This document shows, piece by piece, positions 35,300 to 43,685 of a DNA stretch of 64,000 nucleotides. Within the stretch, counting starts at the first letter, position 1; the number at the start of each line of letters is the position of its first letter. Source of the DNA: Micromonospora sp. WMMA1947. GTDB lineage: Bacteria > Actinomycetota > Actinomycetes > Mycobacteriales > Micromonosporaceae. Under the pieces are notes generated by a model. The model searched no databases. It was not told the DNA's origin and saw only the letters and a program-made list of their open reading frames with translations. Location of the stretch: assembly GCF_027497355.1 (NCBI RefSeq), contig NZ_CP114909.1, forward strand, positions 5,351,001 to 5,415,000, read 5' to 3'. The position numbers and the translations under genes are program-made.

Positions 35300-36314
35300 C
35301 GACGCTCACCCCCGCGTCCGCGACCGCCGCGGTGAGCCGGGCCGCCGGGCCGGTCGGCAGCGCCACCGGCCGTCCGGTACGCGCCGACTCGGCCACCGCG
35401 AGCGCGAGCCGGTGGGTGCGCAGCGCCTCGGCGTACGGCACCCGGACGTCGTCGCCGAGGCCGCACACGGCGTCGACGAACGCCCTGTCGACGGCGACCC
35501 GCGCGCCGTCCGGGTCGGCGGGCAGGTGCCGCTCGCCGTCGGCGTCGCGGACGGTCAGGCCGTCCTCGGCCAGCCACAGCGCCAGCCCGTCGGCGAGGAT
35601 CTCCACGCCGGCCCGGTGCTTCCAGCCCAGCACGCAGGACGCGGCGAGCGTGCCGACCGCGCCGGAGCCGAAGCGCAGCGTGGCGGCGGTCACCGAGTCG
35701 ATGTCGGCGCTGTCGACCGGCGGCGGGGTGCCGTCGCCGTACGCGGTCACCTCGACCGCCTCACCGGCCAGCAGCCGGACCAGGTCCAGCACGTGCGCGG
35801 CCTGCTCGACCACCGGGCCGCCGGAGCGGTCCCGCCGCGCCCACCACGCCACCGGCGGCACCTTGTCCAGCCAGGCGCCGTTGACCATCCGCACCGGACG
35901 GCCGGCGAGCAGCCGCCGGGCCTCCTCCACCACGTGCAGGTAGCGCCAGTGGTGGCCGACGCCGGTGAGCAGCCCGCGCTGCTGGACGAGCGCCGCGACC
36001 CGCTCGGCGGTCTCCAGGTCGATCGCCACCGGCTTCTCCACGAACATGGGCACGCCGGCGGCGACCACCGCCTCCTCGACCGGGCCGTGCGCGAACGGCG
36101 GCACGCACACGTACACCGCGTCCGGGCCGGCGGCGAGCAGCTCGTCCACGTCGCGGAACACCCGGCCGCCGTACGTGCCGGCGAGCGCCCGCGCCGCGTC
36201 CGGCGCCACGTCGGTCACGCCGAGCAGCTCCACGTCCTCGAAGCCGGTGAGCACCCGGGCGTGGCGCTGCGCCACCCCGCCGGCTCCGACAAGTCCCACC
36301 CGGCAGGCACGCAT
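35292..36314 (-). CDS. Gfo/Idh/MocA family oxidoreductase
   Basis: 340 residues, NAD(P)-dependent sugar-type dehydrogenase. The N-terminal Rossmann motif is VGLVGAGGVAQRH, with the conserved EKPVAIDLETAERV and GVGHHWRYLHVV. The ATG at 36314 has GGAGAGG upstream. Co-transcribed with the MDR dehydrogenase and divergent from gpgS/glycosyltransferase, so a role in a glycoside pathway is suggested but unproven. Confidence 0.9.
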   Translation of the reverse strand: MRACRVGLVGAGGVAQRHARVLTGFEDVELLGVTDVAPDAARALAGTYGGRVFRDVDELLAAGPDAVYVCVPPFAHGPVEEAVVAAGVPMFVEKPVAIDLETAERVAALVQQRGLLTGVGHHWRYLHVVEEARRLLAGRPVRMVNGAWLDKVPPVAWWARRDRSGGPVVEQAAHVLDLVRLLAGEAVEVTAYGDGTPPPVDSADIDSVTAATLRFGSGAVGTLAASCVLGWKHRAGVEILADGLALWLAEDGLTVRDADGERHLPADPDGARVAVDRAFVDAVCGLGDDVRVPYAEALRTHRLALAVAESARTGRPVALPTGPAARLTAAVADAGVSVDA

Positions 36315-36464
36315 CGGCCACAACCTCTCCACGACGGCAAAGACTGCGAACACCACTCCCCCCGCCGGCGTCGCGCCAAACGCCGCCGGGTGCGCAACGT
36401 AACGTTCATCCGCCCGGAACCTCCCGGTACGCGCCAGGTGATCAGGATGTTGGGCAAGATCCGG

Positions 36465-36489
36465 TTAGCGCGGATGCGGGATTGGGAAA
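36465..36489 (+). promoter_or_regulatory. SigB/SigF-type promoter of gpgS
   Basis: GTTA (36465-36468), 15 bases, GGGAAA (36484-36489), 24 bases before the ATG. One -35 mismatch. Confidence 0.5.
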
Positions 36490-36513
36490 ACCAGATCCGC
36501 GATTCCACCATCG

Positions 36514-37539
36514 ATGGGGGTGCCCGTGCGGGAAACAGATTCGACCGTCTCACCAGTGGTGGAGGCGTGGGCCACGTACCGCACCAGCACCGCCGACGAC
36601 TGGCCGGCGCGACGACTGGTCCGGGCGAAGGGCGCGAGCCGGGTCAGCGTGGTGCTGCCGGCCCGCAACGAGGAGGCGACAGTCGGCGCGATCGTGTCGA
36701 CCGTCCGCGAGCACCTGATGGACCGCGTACCGCTCGTCGACGAGCTGATCGTGGTCGACTCGCGGTCCACCGACCGGACCGCCCAGGTGGCGCGCGCGGC
36801 CGGCGCCGAGGTGGTCGGCCAGGACGCGATGACCCGCGGGCTGCCCCGGCTGACCGGCAAGGGCGACGCGCTCTGGGCCGGGCTGGCCGCGGCCGAGGGG
36901 GACGTGGTCGCGTTCATCGACGCCGACCTGCGCGAGTTCCGGCCGCACTTCGTGACCGGGCTGCTCGGACCGCTGCTCACCGATCCGAGCGTGGACTTCG
37001 TGAAGGGGTTCTACCACCGGCCGCTGGTCGGTGCGACGAGCGTGGAGCCCGACGGCGGCGGGCGGGTGACGGAGCTGATGGCCCGGCCGCTGCTCAACCT
37101 GTTCTGGCCGGAGCTGGCCGGTTTCGTGCAGCCGCTCGCGGGCGAGTACGCCGGCCGCCGTGAGGTGCTGGAGCGGGTGCCGTTCGTCACCGGGTACGGC
37201 GTCGAGACGGCCATGCTGATCGACCTGCTGGACCTGGTCGGGCTGGACGCGCTCGCCCAGGTCGACCTGGGCGAGCGCAAGCACCGGCACCAGGACACCG
37301 CCGCGCTGGGCCGGATGTCCGCGCAGATCATGCTGACCGCCTGGTCGCGGCTGCAACGGCGCGGCTGGGCGGCGCCCGGGACGGCGCCGACCGCGCTGCT
37401 GACCCAGTTCCGCCGGGGCGGCTCGGAGACGCTGCCCAATCTGGACCGCGAGATCGTGGTCAACGACGTGTCGGTGCAGGAACGCCCGCCGCTGGCGCAG
37501 TTGCGGCACCGCCTCCCCCGCCGCCGGGTCGCCGCGTGA
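36514..37539 (+). CDS. gpgS: Glucosyl-3-phosphoglycerate synthase
   Basis: 341 residues, GT81 family, transferring glucose from a nucleotide donor to 3-phosphoglycerate, the first step towards glucosylglycerate and, in mycobacteria, methylglucose lipopolysaccharides. Visible: VSVVLPARNEEATVGAIV, a metal-binding D-x-D in VAFIDADLREF, FVKGFYHRPL, and YAGRREVLERVPFVTGYGVE. The ATG at 36514 is chosen; GTG codons a few residues downstream are possible. A SigB/SigF-type promoter agrees with an osmotic role. No gpgP phosphatase is adjacent. Confidence 0.9.
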   Translation: MGVPVRETDSTVSPVVEAWATYRTSTADDWPARRLVRAKGASRVSVVLPARNEEATVGAIVSTVREHLMDRVPLVDELIVVDSRSTDRTAQVARAAGAEVVGQDAMTRGLPRLTGKGDALWAGLAAAEGDVVAFIDADLREFRPHFVTGLLGPLLTDPSVDFVKGFYHRPLVGATSVEPDGGGRVTELMARPLLNLFWPELAGFVQPLAGEYAGRREVLERVPFVTGYGVETAMLIDLLDLVGLDALAQVDLGERKHRHQDTAALGRMSAQIMLTAWSRLQRRGWAAPGTAPTALLTQFRRGGSETLPNLDREIVVNDVSVQERPPLAQLRHRLPRRRVAA

Positions 37540-37567
37540 GCGGGGCAACCCGGAGAGAGGACAGCGC

Positions 37568-38722
37568 ATGACGCTCACCGTGCTGATGAACGCCGGGCCG
37601 TGGCTGTCCGTGCCGCCGCCCGGGTACGGCGGCATCGAGAACGTGATCGCCACGCTGGTGCCGGAGCTGCGCCGCCTGGGCGTGCGGGTGGTGCTCGCCT
37701 CGGTGGAGAGCAGCACGCTGCCTGTCGACGAGCGGATCGCGGTCTTCCCGGACGGCCAGTTCCACGCGTTGCAGCGGCCGTACAACCAGGTCTGCGGCGT
37801 CTCCCAGGCGCACCTGTCCGGGGTGGTGCGGGCGCTGCACGCCCGCGACGACATCGACCTGGTGCACGACCACGTGGAGGCGGTCGGGCTGGCCACGCTC
37901 GCCGCGATGGGCCCGGACGCCCCGCCGGTGCTGCACACGCTGCACTGGGACCTCGCCAAGCACCCGGAGCTGTACGGCAACCTCGACGGCGGCGACCGGG
38001 TACGGGTCAACGGCGTGTCCGCCTCGCAGCTGGCGCGCGCGCCGGAGGCACTGCGGGCGCACTCGGTGGGACACGTGCACCTGTCCACCCCGCTCGCCGT
38101 GGACGCGGACCGGCACGCGCCGGTGGCGAAGGGCGACCATGTGGTGATCCTCGGCCGGATCAACCCGGGCAAGGGGCAGGACCTGGGCGCCCGGCTGGCG
38201 CAGGAAACCGGCTTCCGGCTGGTGCTGGCCGGGCCGGTCGGCCCGTACCACCGGCCGGAGGATCTGGCCGCGGCCGGCGACGAGGCCCGGCAGAACCCGG
38301 ACGTGCGTTTCTTCTACGACCACGTCGCGCCGCACGTGGACGGCGACCGGGTGCGCTGGGTCGGCACGGTGGCCGGCCGGGAGCGCGACGACCTGGTCGC
38401 CTCGGCGCGGGCGTCGCTGTTCCCGCTGCGCTGGGAGGAGCCGGGCGGCACGGCGGTGGTCGAGTCGCTGTCACTCGGTACGCCGGTGGTGGCCACCGCC
38501 CGGGGCTGCCTGCCGGAGCTGATCGAGCACGGCCGCACCGGCCTGCTCACCGGCGACGAGCAGGAACTGGGTGACCTGGTGCTCGCCGCCGACGGGCTGG
38601 AACCGGCCGAGTGCCGGCGCGTCGCGGCCGCGCGGTTCACCCCGGCCCGGATGGCGCAGCGGTACGTGGAACTGTACGACCGGGTCCGGGCGGGCGCGGC
38701 GAAGCCGTTGCAGCCCGCCTGA
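37568..38722 (+). CDS. GT4-family glycosyltransferase
   Basis: 384 residues, GT-B fold. N-terminus PWLSVPPPGYGGIENVIATL is typical of a GT4 subgroup; the C-terminal donor-site EX7E motif occurs as EEPGGTAVVESLSLGTPVVA. Good Shine-Dalgarno before the ATG at 37568, 28 bases after gpgS, so they share a transcript. Acceptor unknown; possibly glycosyl extension in the same pathway. Confidence 0.87.
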   Translation: MTLTVLMNAGPWLSVPPPGYGGIENVIATLVPELRRLGVRVVLASVESSTLPVDERIAVFPDGQFHALQRPYNQVCGVSQAHLSGVVRALHARDDIDLVHDHVEAVGLATLAAMGPDAPPVLHTLHWDLAKHPELYGNLDGGDRVRVNGVSASQLARAPEALRAHSVGHVHLSTPLAVDADRHAPVAKGDHVVILGRINPGKGQDLGARLAQETGFRLVLAGPVGPYHRPEDLAAAGDEARQNPDVRFFYDHVAPHVDGDRVRWVGTVAGRERDDLVASARASLFPLRWEEPGGTAVVESLSLGTPVVATARGCLPELIEHGRTGLLTGDEQELGDLVLAADGLEPAECRRVAAARFTPARMAQRYVELYDRVRAGAAKPLQPA

Positions 38723-38740
38723 TCCCCCACGAGCACGCCT

Positions 38741-38771
38741 GCCGGCCCGGCCGCCCCACGGCCGGGCCGGC
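38741..38771 (+). terminator. Hairpin terminator after glycosyltransferase gene
   Basis: A perfect 12-bp stem, GCCGGCCCGGCC (38741-38752) with 38760-38771, 7-nt loop, followed by GTTTG. The GTTT is also the -35 of the next promoter. Confidence 0.65.
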
Positions 38772-38796
38772 GTTTGCCCCCGCCGGCCGCGGGAAA
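38772..38796 (+). promoter_or_regulatory. SigB/SigF-type promoter of DUF4383 gene
   Basis: GTTT (38772-38775), 15 bases, GGGAAA (38791-38796), 32 bases before the GTG. It abuts a terminator stem, so the GTTT could instead be the U-tract. Confidence 0.5.
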
Positions 38797-38828
38797 CCGG
38801 CGCTTCCCGCGGTGGCGAGGAGGCCGGC

Positions 38829-39293
38829 GTGACGAACTCGATGGCGCACTCCCGGGCGCGGCGCAACCCGGCCGACGGGCGGGCGCCGGTACGCCGGATC
38901 GCCTCGGGGTTCGCCGTGCTCCTGCTGCTGCTCGGCGCGCTGGGGTTCGTGCCGGGCATCACCAGCGACTACGCGGATCTGCGCCTCGCCGGGCCGGGCT
39001 CCGGCGCCCGGCTGTTCGGGGTGTTCCAGGTCTCGGTGGTGCACAACCTGGTGCACCTGGTGCTGGGGCTGGCCGGGCTGCTGCTGGCCCGTACCGTCGC
39101 CGGCGCCCGCGCGTTCCTGGTCGGCGCCGGGGCGGTCTATCTGGTGCTCTGGCTCGCCGGCCTGGCGATCGACGGACGCGATGCGGCCAACGTGCTGGCG
39201 GTCAACCGCGCCGACTCGTGGCTGCATCTGCTGCTGGGCGCCGCCATGCTGGCGTCGGGGCTGGTCGCGGCGCGGCGCGGCGACCGCCGCTGA
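38829..39293 (+). CDS. DUF4383 membrane protein
   Basis: 154 residues with four membrane helices and the family pattern FQVSVVHNLVHLVLGLAGLLLAR, VYLVLWLAG, and NRADSWLHLLLGAAML. Function unknown; often stress-induced. The GTG at 38829 has GAGGAGG upstream. Confidence 0.87.
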   Translation: MTNSMAHSRARRNPADGRAPVRRIASGFAVLLLLLGALGFVPGITSDYADLRLAGPGSGARLFGVFQVSVVHNLVHLVLGLAGLLLARTVAGARAFLVGAGAVYLVLWLAGLAIDGRDAANVLAVNRADSWLHLLLGAAMLASGLVAARRGDRR

Positions 39294-39320
39294 CCTGCGC
39301 CCCGGCGGCCCGGATGCCCG

Positions 39321-39346
39321 GTTTCACCGGTCCGGGGCCCGGGTAC
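39321..39346 (+). promoter_or_regulatory. SigB/SigF-type promoter of STAS-HATPase gene
   Basis: GTTT (39321-39324), 16 bases, GGGTAC (39341-39346), 41 bases before the ATG. Exact match. Confidence 0.68.
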
Positions 39347-39386
39347 GTCCGTAGTCCTCCCCGACGAGAAGGAAACGAGGACGGCG

Positions 39387-40118
39387 ATGGTGACCCGGAT
39401 CAGGTGCGAGGTCCGTGACGAGTCGCCGGTCACTGTCGTACGGCTGGCCGGAGCGCTCGACCTGGGCACGATGCGCGCGGTGCACGAGGTGCTCGACAGC
39501 TGCCTCGCCGCGCAGCCGGACGCGCTGGTGGTCGACCTGGAGGAGATCGAGGTCGGCGAGCCGCTGGCGCTGTCCGTCTTCGCCGCCGCCGCGCGGCGCG
39601 CCGCCGACTGGCCGGCGGTGCCGATGGTGCTCGCCGCTCCCTGCGCCGACACGGCAGCCTGGCTCAACGAGACCACCGCCTGCCGGGTGGTGCCGGTCCG
39701 CCGGGACTGCGCCGAGGCCACGGCGCTGGCCGGCGCGGACGCGGCACCCCGGCTGCGGGCCCGGCTGGAGCCGGTCGCCGGCGCCTGCCGGCGGGCCCGG
39801 GAGCTGGTCACCGAGGCGTGCGGCAGGTGGAACGTGCCGGAGCTGGCCGGGCCGGCGTCGCTGGTGCTCACCGAGCTGGTCGGCAACGTGGTGCGGCACG
39901 CCGGCACCCCGATGCAGGTGACGTTGACGCTGCGCCGGCCGTACCTGCGGGTGGCGGTGATGGACGGCAGCCCGGCCGACGCGCGCGCCGCGAGCAGCCG
40001 CGACCCGCGTGCCGAGGGCGGCCGGGGGCTGATGCTGGTGCGCGAGCTGACCCAGCGCTGGGGCAGCACTCCGGTCGGCGCCGGCAAGGTCGTCTGGGCC
40101 ATGCTCCCGGCGAACTGA
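39387..40118 (+). CDS. STAS + HATPase (RsbW-like) fusion protein
   Basis: 243 residues. The N-terminal ~95 residues are a STAS domain (VTVVRLAGALDLGTMRAVHEVL; ALVVDLEEIEVGEPLALSVFA). The remainder is a GHKL ATPase of the anti-sigma kinase type with N-box LVLTELVGNVVRHAG, G1 VAVMDGSPAD and G2 GGRGLMLVRELT. In the partner-switch, STAS antagonists and HATPase kinases are normally separate proteins. The phospho-Ser site of the STAS domain (usually DSSG) reads VGEPLA here. Under a SigB/SigF-type promoter, 3.3 kb from a sigma-STAS fusion. Likely an anti-sigma factor/regulator. Confidence 0.85.
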   Translation: MVTRIRCEVRDESPVTVVRLAGALDLGTMRAVHEVLDSCLAAQPDALVVDLEEIEVGEPLALSVFAAAARRAADWPAVPMVLAAPCADTAAWLNETTACRVVPVRRDCAEATALAGADAAPRLRARLEPVAGACRRARELVTEACGRWNVPELAGPASLVLTELVGNVVRHAGTPMQVTLTLRRPYLRVAVMDGSPADARAASSRDPRAEGGRGLMLVRELTQRWGSTPVGAGKVVWAMLPAN

Positions 40119-40140
40119 CCGAATTCTCCGCTCTCGCCTG

Positions 40141-40165
40141 GTTACATGGGCAGAGGGCCGGGTAC
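40141..40165 (+). promoter_or_regulatory. Possible SigB/SigF-type promoter of ctaD
   Basis: GTTA (40141-40144), 15 bases, GGGTAC (40160-40165), 40 bases before the ATG. Confidence 0.4.
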
Positions 40166-40205
40166 GCCCGCCCGTCCTGTCTGTCGTCACACGGGGTGAG
40201 AAGCC

Positions 40206-42209
40206 ATGCCCAAGCGGGTAGTCACGGAACCGGCACGAGACCGGGGGCCCGCGATCCTCGCGCCGGCCCGGTTCGGGGGCTACCCCGGGCCCGTACGGGA
40301 AGCGGTGAAGGGCAACGCGCTGTGGCGGTTGCTGCGGACCACCGACGCCAAGCAGATCGGCCTGCTCTACCTGATCACGTCGTTCGGGTACTTCGTCGTC
40401 GGCGGGATCCTGGCGTTGATCATCCGGGCGGAGCTGGCCCGGCCCGGGATGCAGATCGTCTCCCCCGAGCAGTACAACCAGATGTTCACCATGCACGGCA
40501 CGGTGATGCTGCTGCTGTTCGCCACCCCGCTGTTCTTCGGGTTCGCCAACTACCTGGTGCCGCTGCAGATCGGCGCCGCTGACGTGGCGTTCCCCCGGCT
40601 GAACGCGTTCGCGTACTGGCTCTACTTCCTGGGCGCGCTGATGGTCGTCGGCGGGTTCGCCACCCCGGCCGGCGCGGCGGACTTCGGCTGGACCGCGTAC
40701 ACGCCGCTGAGCACCGCGCAGCACTCCCCCGGCGTCGGCGGGAACCTGTGGGTGGTCGGCCTGGCCGTGTCCGGCCTGGGCACGATCCTCGGCGCGGTCA
40801 ACCTGATCACCACGATCGTGACGCTGCGCGCACCGGGCATGACCATGTTCCGGATGCCGATCTTCACCTGGAACGCGCTGCTCACCAGCGTGCTGGTGAT
40901 CTTCGTGTTCCCGCTGCTGGCCGCCGCGCTGATGGCGCTGGCCTCGGACCGGCTCCTGCACTCGCACGTGTACGACCCGACGACCGGCGGGCCGATGCTC
41001 TGGCAGCACCTGTTCTGGTTCTTCGGCCATCCCGAGGTCTACATCATCGCGCTGCCGTTCTTCGGCATCATCACCGAGATCATCCCGGTGTTCTCCCGCA
41101 AGCCGATCTTCGGCTACACCGGCCTGGTGCTGGCCACCGTCGCCATCACGGTGCTGTCGATGACGGTCTGGGCGCACCACATGTTCGCCACCGGCCAGGT
41201 GCTGCTGCCGTTCTTCAGCATCCTGAGCTTCCTGATCGCGGTCCCGACCGGCGTGAAGTTCTTCAACTGGATCGGCACCATGTGGAAGGGCCAGATCACG
41301 TTCGAGACGCCGATGCTGTTCGCCATCGGCTTCCTGGTGACATTCCTGCTCGGCGGCCTGACCGGGGTGCTGCTGGCCAGCCCGCCGGTGGACTTCCACG
41401 TGCACGACACGTACTTCGTGGTGGCGCACTTCCACTACGTGATGTTCGGGACCATCGTGTTCGCCGCGTTCGGCGGCCTCTACTTCTGGTTCCCGAAGAT
41501 GACCGGGCGGATGCTCGACGAGCGGCTCGGCAAGATGCACTTCTGGACCATGTTCATCGGCTTCCACGCCACGTTCCTGGTGCAGCACTGGCTGGGCAAC
41601 GAGGGCATGCCGCGCCGCTACGCCGACTACCTGCCCGGCGACGGCTTCACCACGCTGAACACGATCTCCAGCATCGGCTCGTTCGTCCTCGGCGCGTCCA
41701 CCCTGTTCGTGATCTGGAACATCTGGAAGTCGTGGCGGTACGGCGCGATGGTCACCGTGGACGATCCCTGGGGCTTCGGCAACTCGCTGGAGTGGGCCAC
41801 CACCTGCCCGCCGCCGCTGCGCAACTTCGACCGGATGCCGCGGATCCGCTCCGAGCGGCCGGCGTTCGACGCCAAGTACGGCCCGCTCGTCGCCGACCTG
41901 GGCCGGGACCTGCCGCAGCGCACCACCAAGCCGCCGCAGAGCTTCAGCGAGGAGTTGCACCACGAACGGCACGTGCCGGAGTCGCCGTCGGCCGGCGGCG
42001 CGTACGGCGCGCCCGAGGCGGTGGACTACCAGCCGGCGCCGCAGTCCGGCGCCCGCCCGGTGGAGGTGCCGGTGCCGGAGGAGGTGCGCCGGCCCAGCTT
42101 CGAGGAGACCGACGAGCCCGAGGGCAGCGTGCTCAACGCCGAGCGCGACGAGCAGCCGAACGACAGGTGGCGGCACCCGCGCGGGCACGGGGACACCCCG
42201 GAGAACTGA
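40206..42209 (+). CDS. ctaD: Cytochrome c oxidase subunit I (orphan CtaD)
   Basis: 667 residues; haem-copper oxidase subunit I with 12 or more membrane helices. Haem and copper ligands are intact: [38 protein letters not shown] and [14 protein letters not shown]. The usual length is ~550-580; the last ~95 residues form a hydrophilic Pro/Glu tail ([17 protein letters not shown]...) absent from most homologues. No other oxidase subunit is nearby, so this is an orphan, possibly stress-specific, copy relative to a main operon elsewhere (inferred). Confidence 0.92.
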   Translation: MPKRVVTEPARDRGPAILAPARFGGYPGPVREAVKGNALWRLLRTTDAKQIGLLYLITSFGYFVVGGILALIIRAELARPGMQIVSPEQYNQMFTMHGTVMLLLFATPLFFGFANYLVPLQIGAADVAFPRLNAFAYWLYFLGALMVVGGFATPAGAADFGWTAYTPLSTAQHSPGVGGNLWVVGLAVSGLGTILGAVNLITTIVTLRAPGMTMFRMPIFTWNALLTSVLVIFVFPLLAAALMALASDRLLHSHVYDPTTGGPMLWQHLFWFFGHPEVYIIALPFFGIITEIIPVFSRKPIFGYTGLVLATVAITVLSMTVWAHHMFATGQVLLPFFSILSFLIAVPTGVKFFNWIGTMWKGQITFETPMLFAIGFLVTFLLGGLTGVLLASPPVDFHVHDTYFVVAHFHYVMFGTIVFAAFGGLYFWFPKMTGRMLDERLGKMHFWTMFIGFHATFLVQHWLGNEGMPRRYADYLPGDGFTTLNTISSIGSFVLGASTLFVIWNIWKSWRYGAMVTVDDPWGFGNSLEWATTCPPPLRNFDRMPRIRSERPAFDAKYGPLVADLGRDLPQRTTKPPQSFSEELHHERHVPESPSAGGAYGAPEAVDYQPAPQSGARPVEVPVPEEVRRPSFEETDEPEGSVLNAERDEQPNDRWRHPRGHGDTPEN

Positions 42210-42216
42210 GACATCG

Positions 42217-42252
42217 CAGGAGGGCCGGCGCCGTCGGGCGCCGGCCCTCCTG
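42217..42252 (+). terminator. Strong hairpin terminator after ctaD
   Basis: A perfect 16-bp stem (42217-42232 with 42237-42252) and a 4-nt loop GTCG, 7 bases past the stop. Confidence 0.8.
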
Positions 42253-42308
42253 TCGTACGCCGCGCGCCGGCTCCCCGTGGTGGGAGCCGGCGCGGTACGT
42301 GCGGTGGG

Positions 42309-43442
42309 TCAGTCGGCGGCCGGCAGTCCGGCCGCGGCCAGCGAGCGGCGCACCGCCGGCTGCACCCGGGTCAGCCGCAGCGGCACCCCGGTCCGCGCGG
42401 CGGCCTCCCGGCCGGCCATCAGCGCGGCGATCCCGCCGGCGTCGAAGCCACCGGCACCCACCAGGTCGACCACCACCTCGCGGGGCTGCCCGGTGACCGC
42501 CTGGAGCACGGCCCGGCGCAACTGGTCCGCGCCGGCCCGGTCCACCTCGCCGCCGACCTCGACGACCACCCGGTCGCCGTTCTGCTTCACCGAGATCCGC
42601 GCCTTGCCCGGTTCGGCCTCGGCCGCGCCGTTCTGCCAGGGCGGCGGCGCCTCGGCCAGCATCGCCTGACGCAGCCAGGTCAGCGCCCGCGACAACAGCC
42701 GGGACACGTGCATCTGCGAGATGCCGAACCGGGCGGCGATCTCCGCCTGGGTCTGGTTGCCGTAGAAGCGCATCGCCAGGATGCGGCGCTCCCGCCAGGG
42801 CAGCCGGTGCAGCAGGCCGCTCACAGTGACCCGGTCGTCCACCGACTCCAGCGCGTGGTCGGACTCGCCGACCAGGTCGCCGAACTCGGCCGAGCTCTCC
42901 CCGCCCACCGGCGCGTTCAGCGACGCCGGGCTGTAGCCGGCGGCCGACTCCAGCGCGGCCAGGATCTCCTCCTCCGGCGTCTCCAGCCGGGCGGACAGCT
43001 CCGCCACCGTCGGAGCGCGGGACAGCTCGCTGGTCAGCGTCGCCGTGGCCTGTCCCACCTCGAGGATCAGGTCCCGCAGCCGGCGCGGCACGTGCACGCC
43101 CCAGGTGCGGTCGCGGAAGTGCCGTTTGATCTCACCGACGATGGTGATGGCCGCGTACGCGGTGAACGAACCGCGTTCCGGGTCGTACCTGTCGACGGCG
43201 TTGACCAGGCCGAGGCGGGCCACCTGTTCCAGGTCCTCCAGCGGCTCACCGCGCCCGCGGTAGCGGCGGGCGAGCCGGCCGGCGAACGGTAACGCGAACC
43301 GGACCAGGTCGTCCCGCGCCTCCTGCCGCCGCTCCGGTGGCAGGCCCTCGATCCGGGCCGCGTACGCGAGCGCCGCCGCGTCCAGGTCCTCCAGACCCCG
43401 GTCGGTGGTCGGTGGTGTGGGTGTGGTGGTCTGTCCGAACAT
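42309..43442 (-). CDS. SigB/SigF-type sigma factor fused to a STAS domain
   Basis: 377 residues. Sigma region 2 (about 45-120: LVRFALPFAGRLARRYRGRGE, LEDLEQVARLGLVNAVDRYD, FTAYAAITIVGEIKRHFRDR), region 3, region 4 with helix-turn-helix QTQAEIAARFGISQMHVSRLLSRAL (about 225-250), then a C-terminal STAS domain (about 280-377). SigB/SigF proteins normally end after region 4. In the STAS the phospho-site block reads GGFDAGGIAALM, with no Ser/Thr. The ATG at 43442 has a GAGGGGG Shine-Dalgarno. It could recognise the GTTT-N-GGGTA promoters of this window. No autoregulatory copy of that motif precedes it. Confidence 0.88.
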   Translation of the reverse strand: MFGQTTTPTPPTTDRGLEDLDAAALAYAARIEGLPPERRQEARDDLVRFALPFAGRLARRYRGRGEPLEDLEQVARLGLVNAVDRYDPERGSFTAYAAITIVGEIKRHFRDRTWGVHVPRRLRDLILEVGQATATLTSELSRAPTVAELSARLETPEEEILAALESAAGYSPASLNAPVGGESSAEFGDLVGESDHALESVDDRVTVSGLLHRLPWRERRILAMRFYGNQTQAEIAARFGISQMHVSRLLSRALTWLRQAMLAEAPPPWQNGAAEAEPGKARISVKQNGDRVVVEVGGEVDRAGADQLRRAVLQAVTGQPREVVVDLVGAGGFDAGGIAALMAGREAAARTGVPLRLTRVQPAVRRSLAAAGLPAAD

Positions 43443-43685
43443 CCGCGCCCCCTCGCCGAAGAGCCCCCGCCCGGTCGGAACCGGTCGTGCGCGTGGTCGG
43501 ACCACGCACCGGGTGAGGAAGTTGGGTTACGTGACGGATACGTCGAAAGCGGTGGCTGCCCGCCGCACGGCGTCGTGGGCCGTTTCGCGGCGAGCGGTCT
43601 TCCCGCTCCGTAGGTACTCAATCACGGACCGCAGGATCGCGAGGAAGTTTCGCCAGGTTGGCCGGCAGCCGGTCCCGGCGGCGGG

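Noticed and set aside
39324..42188. A 954-codon open frame on the minus strand opposite ctaD and the STAS gene
   Set aside because: Low-complexity Arg/Gly/His translation with no motif; shadow of the real plus-strand genes.
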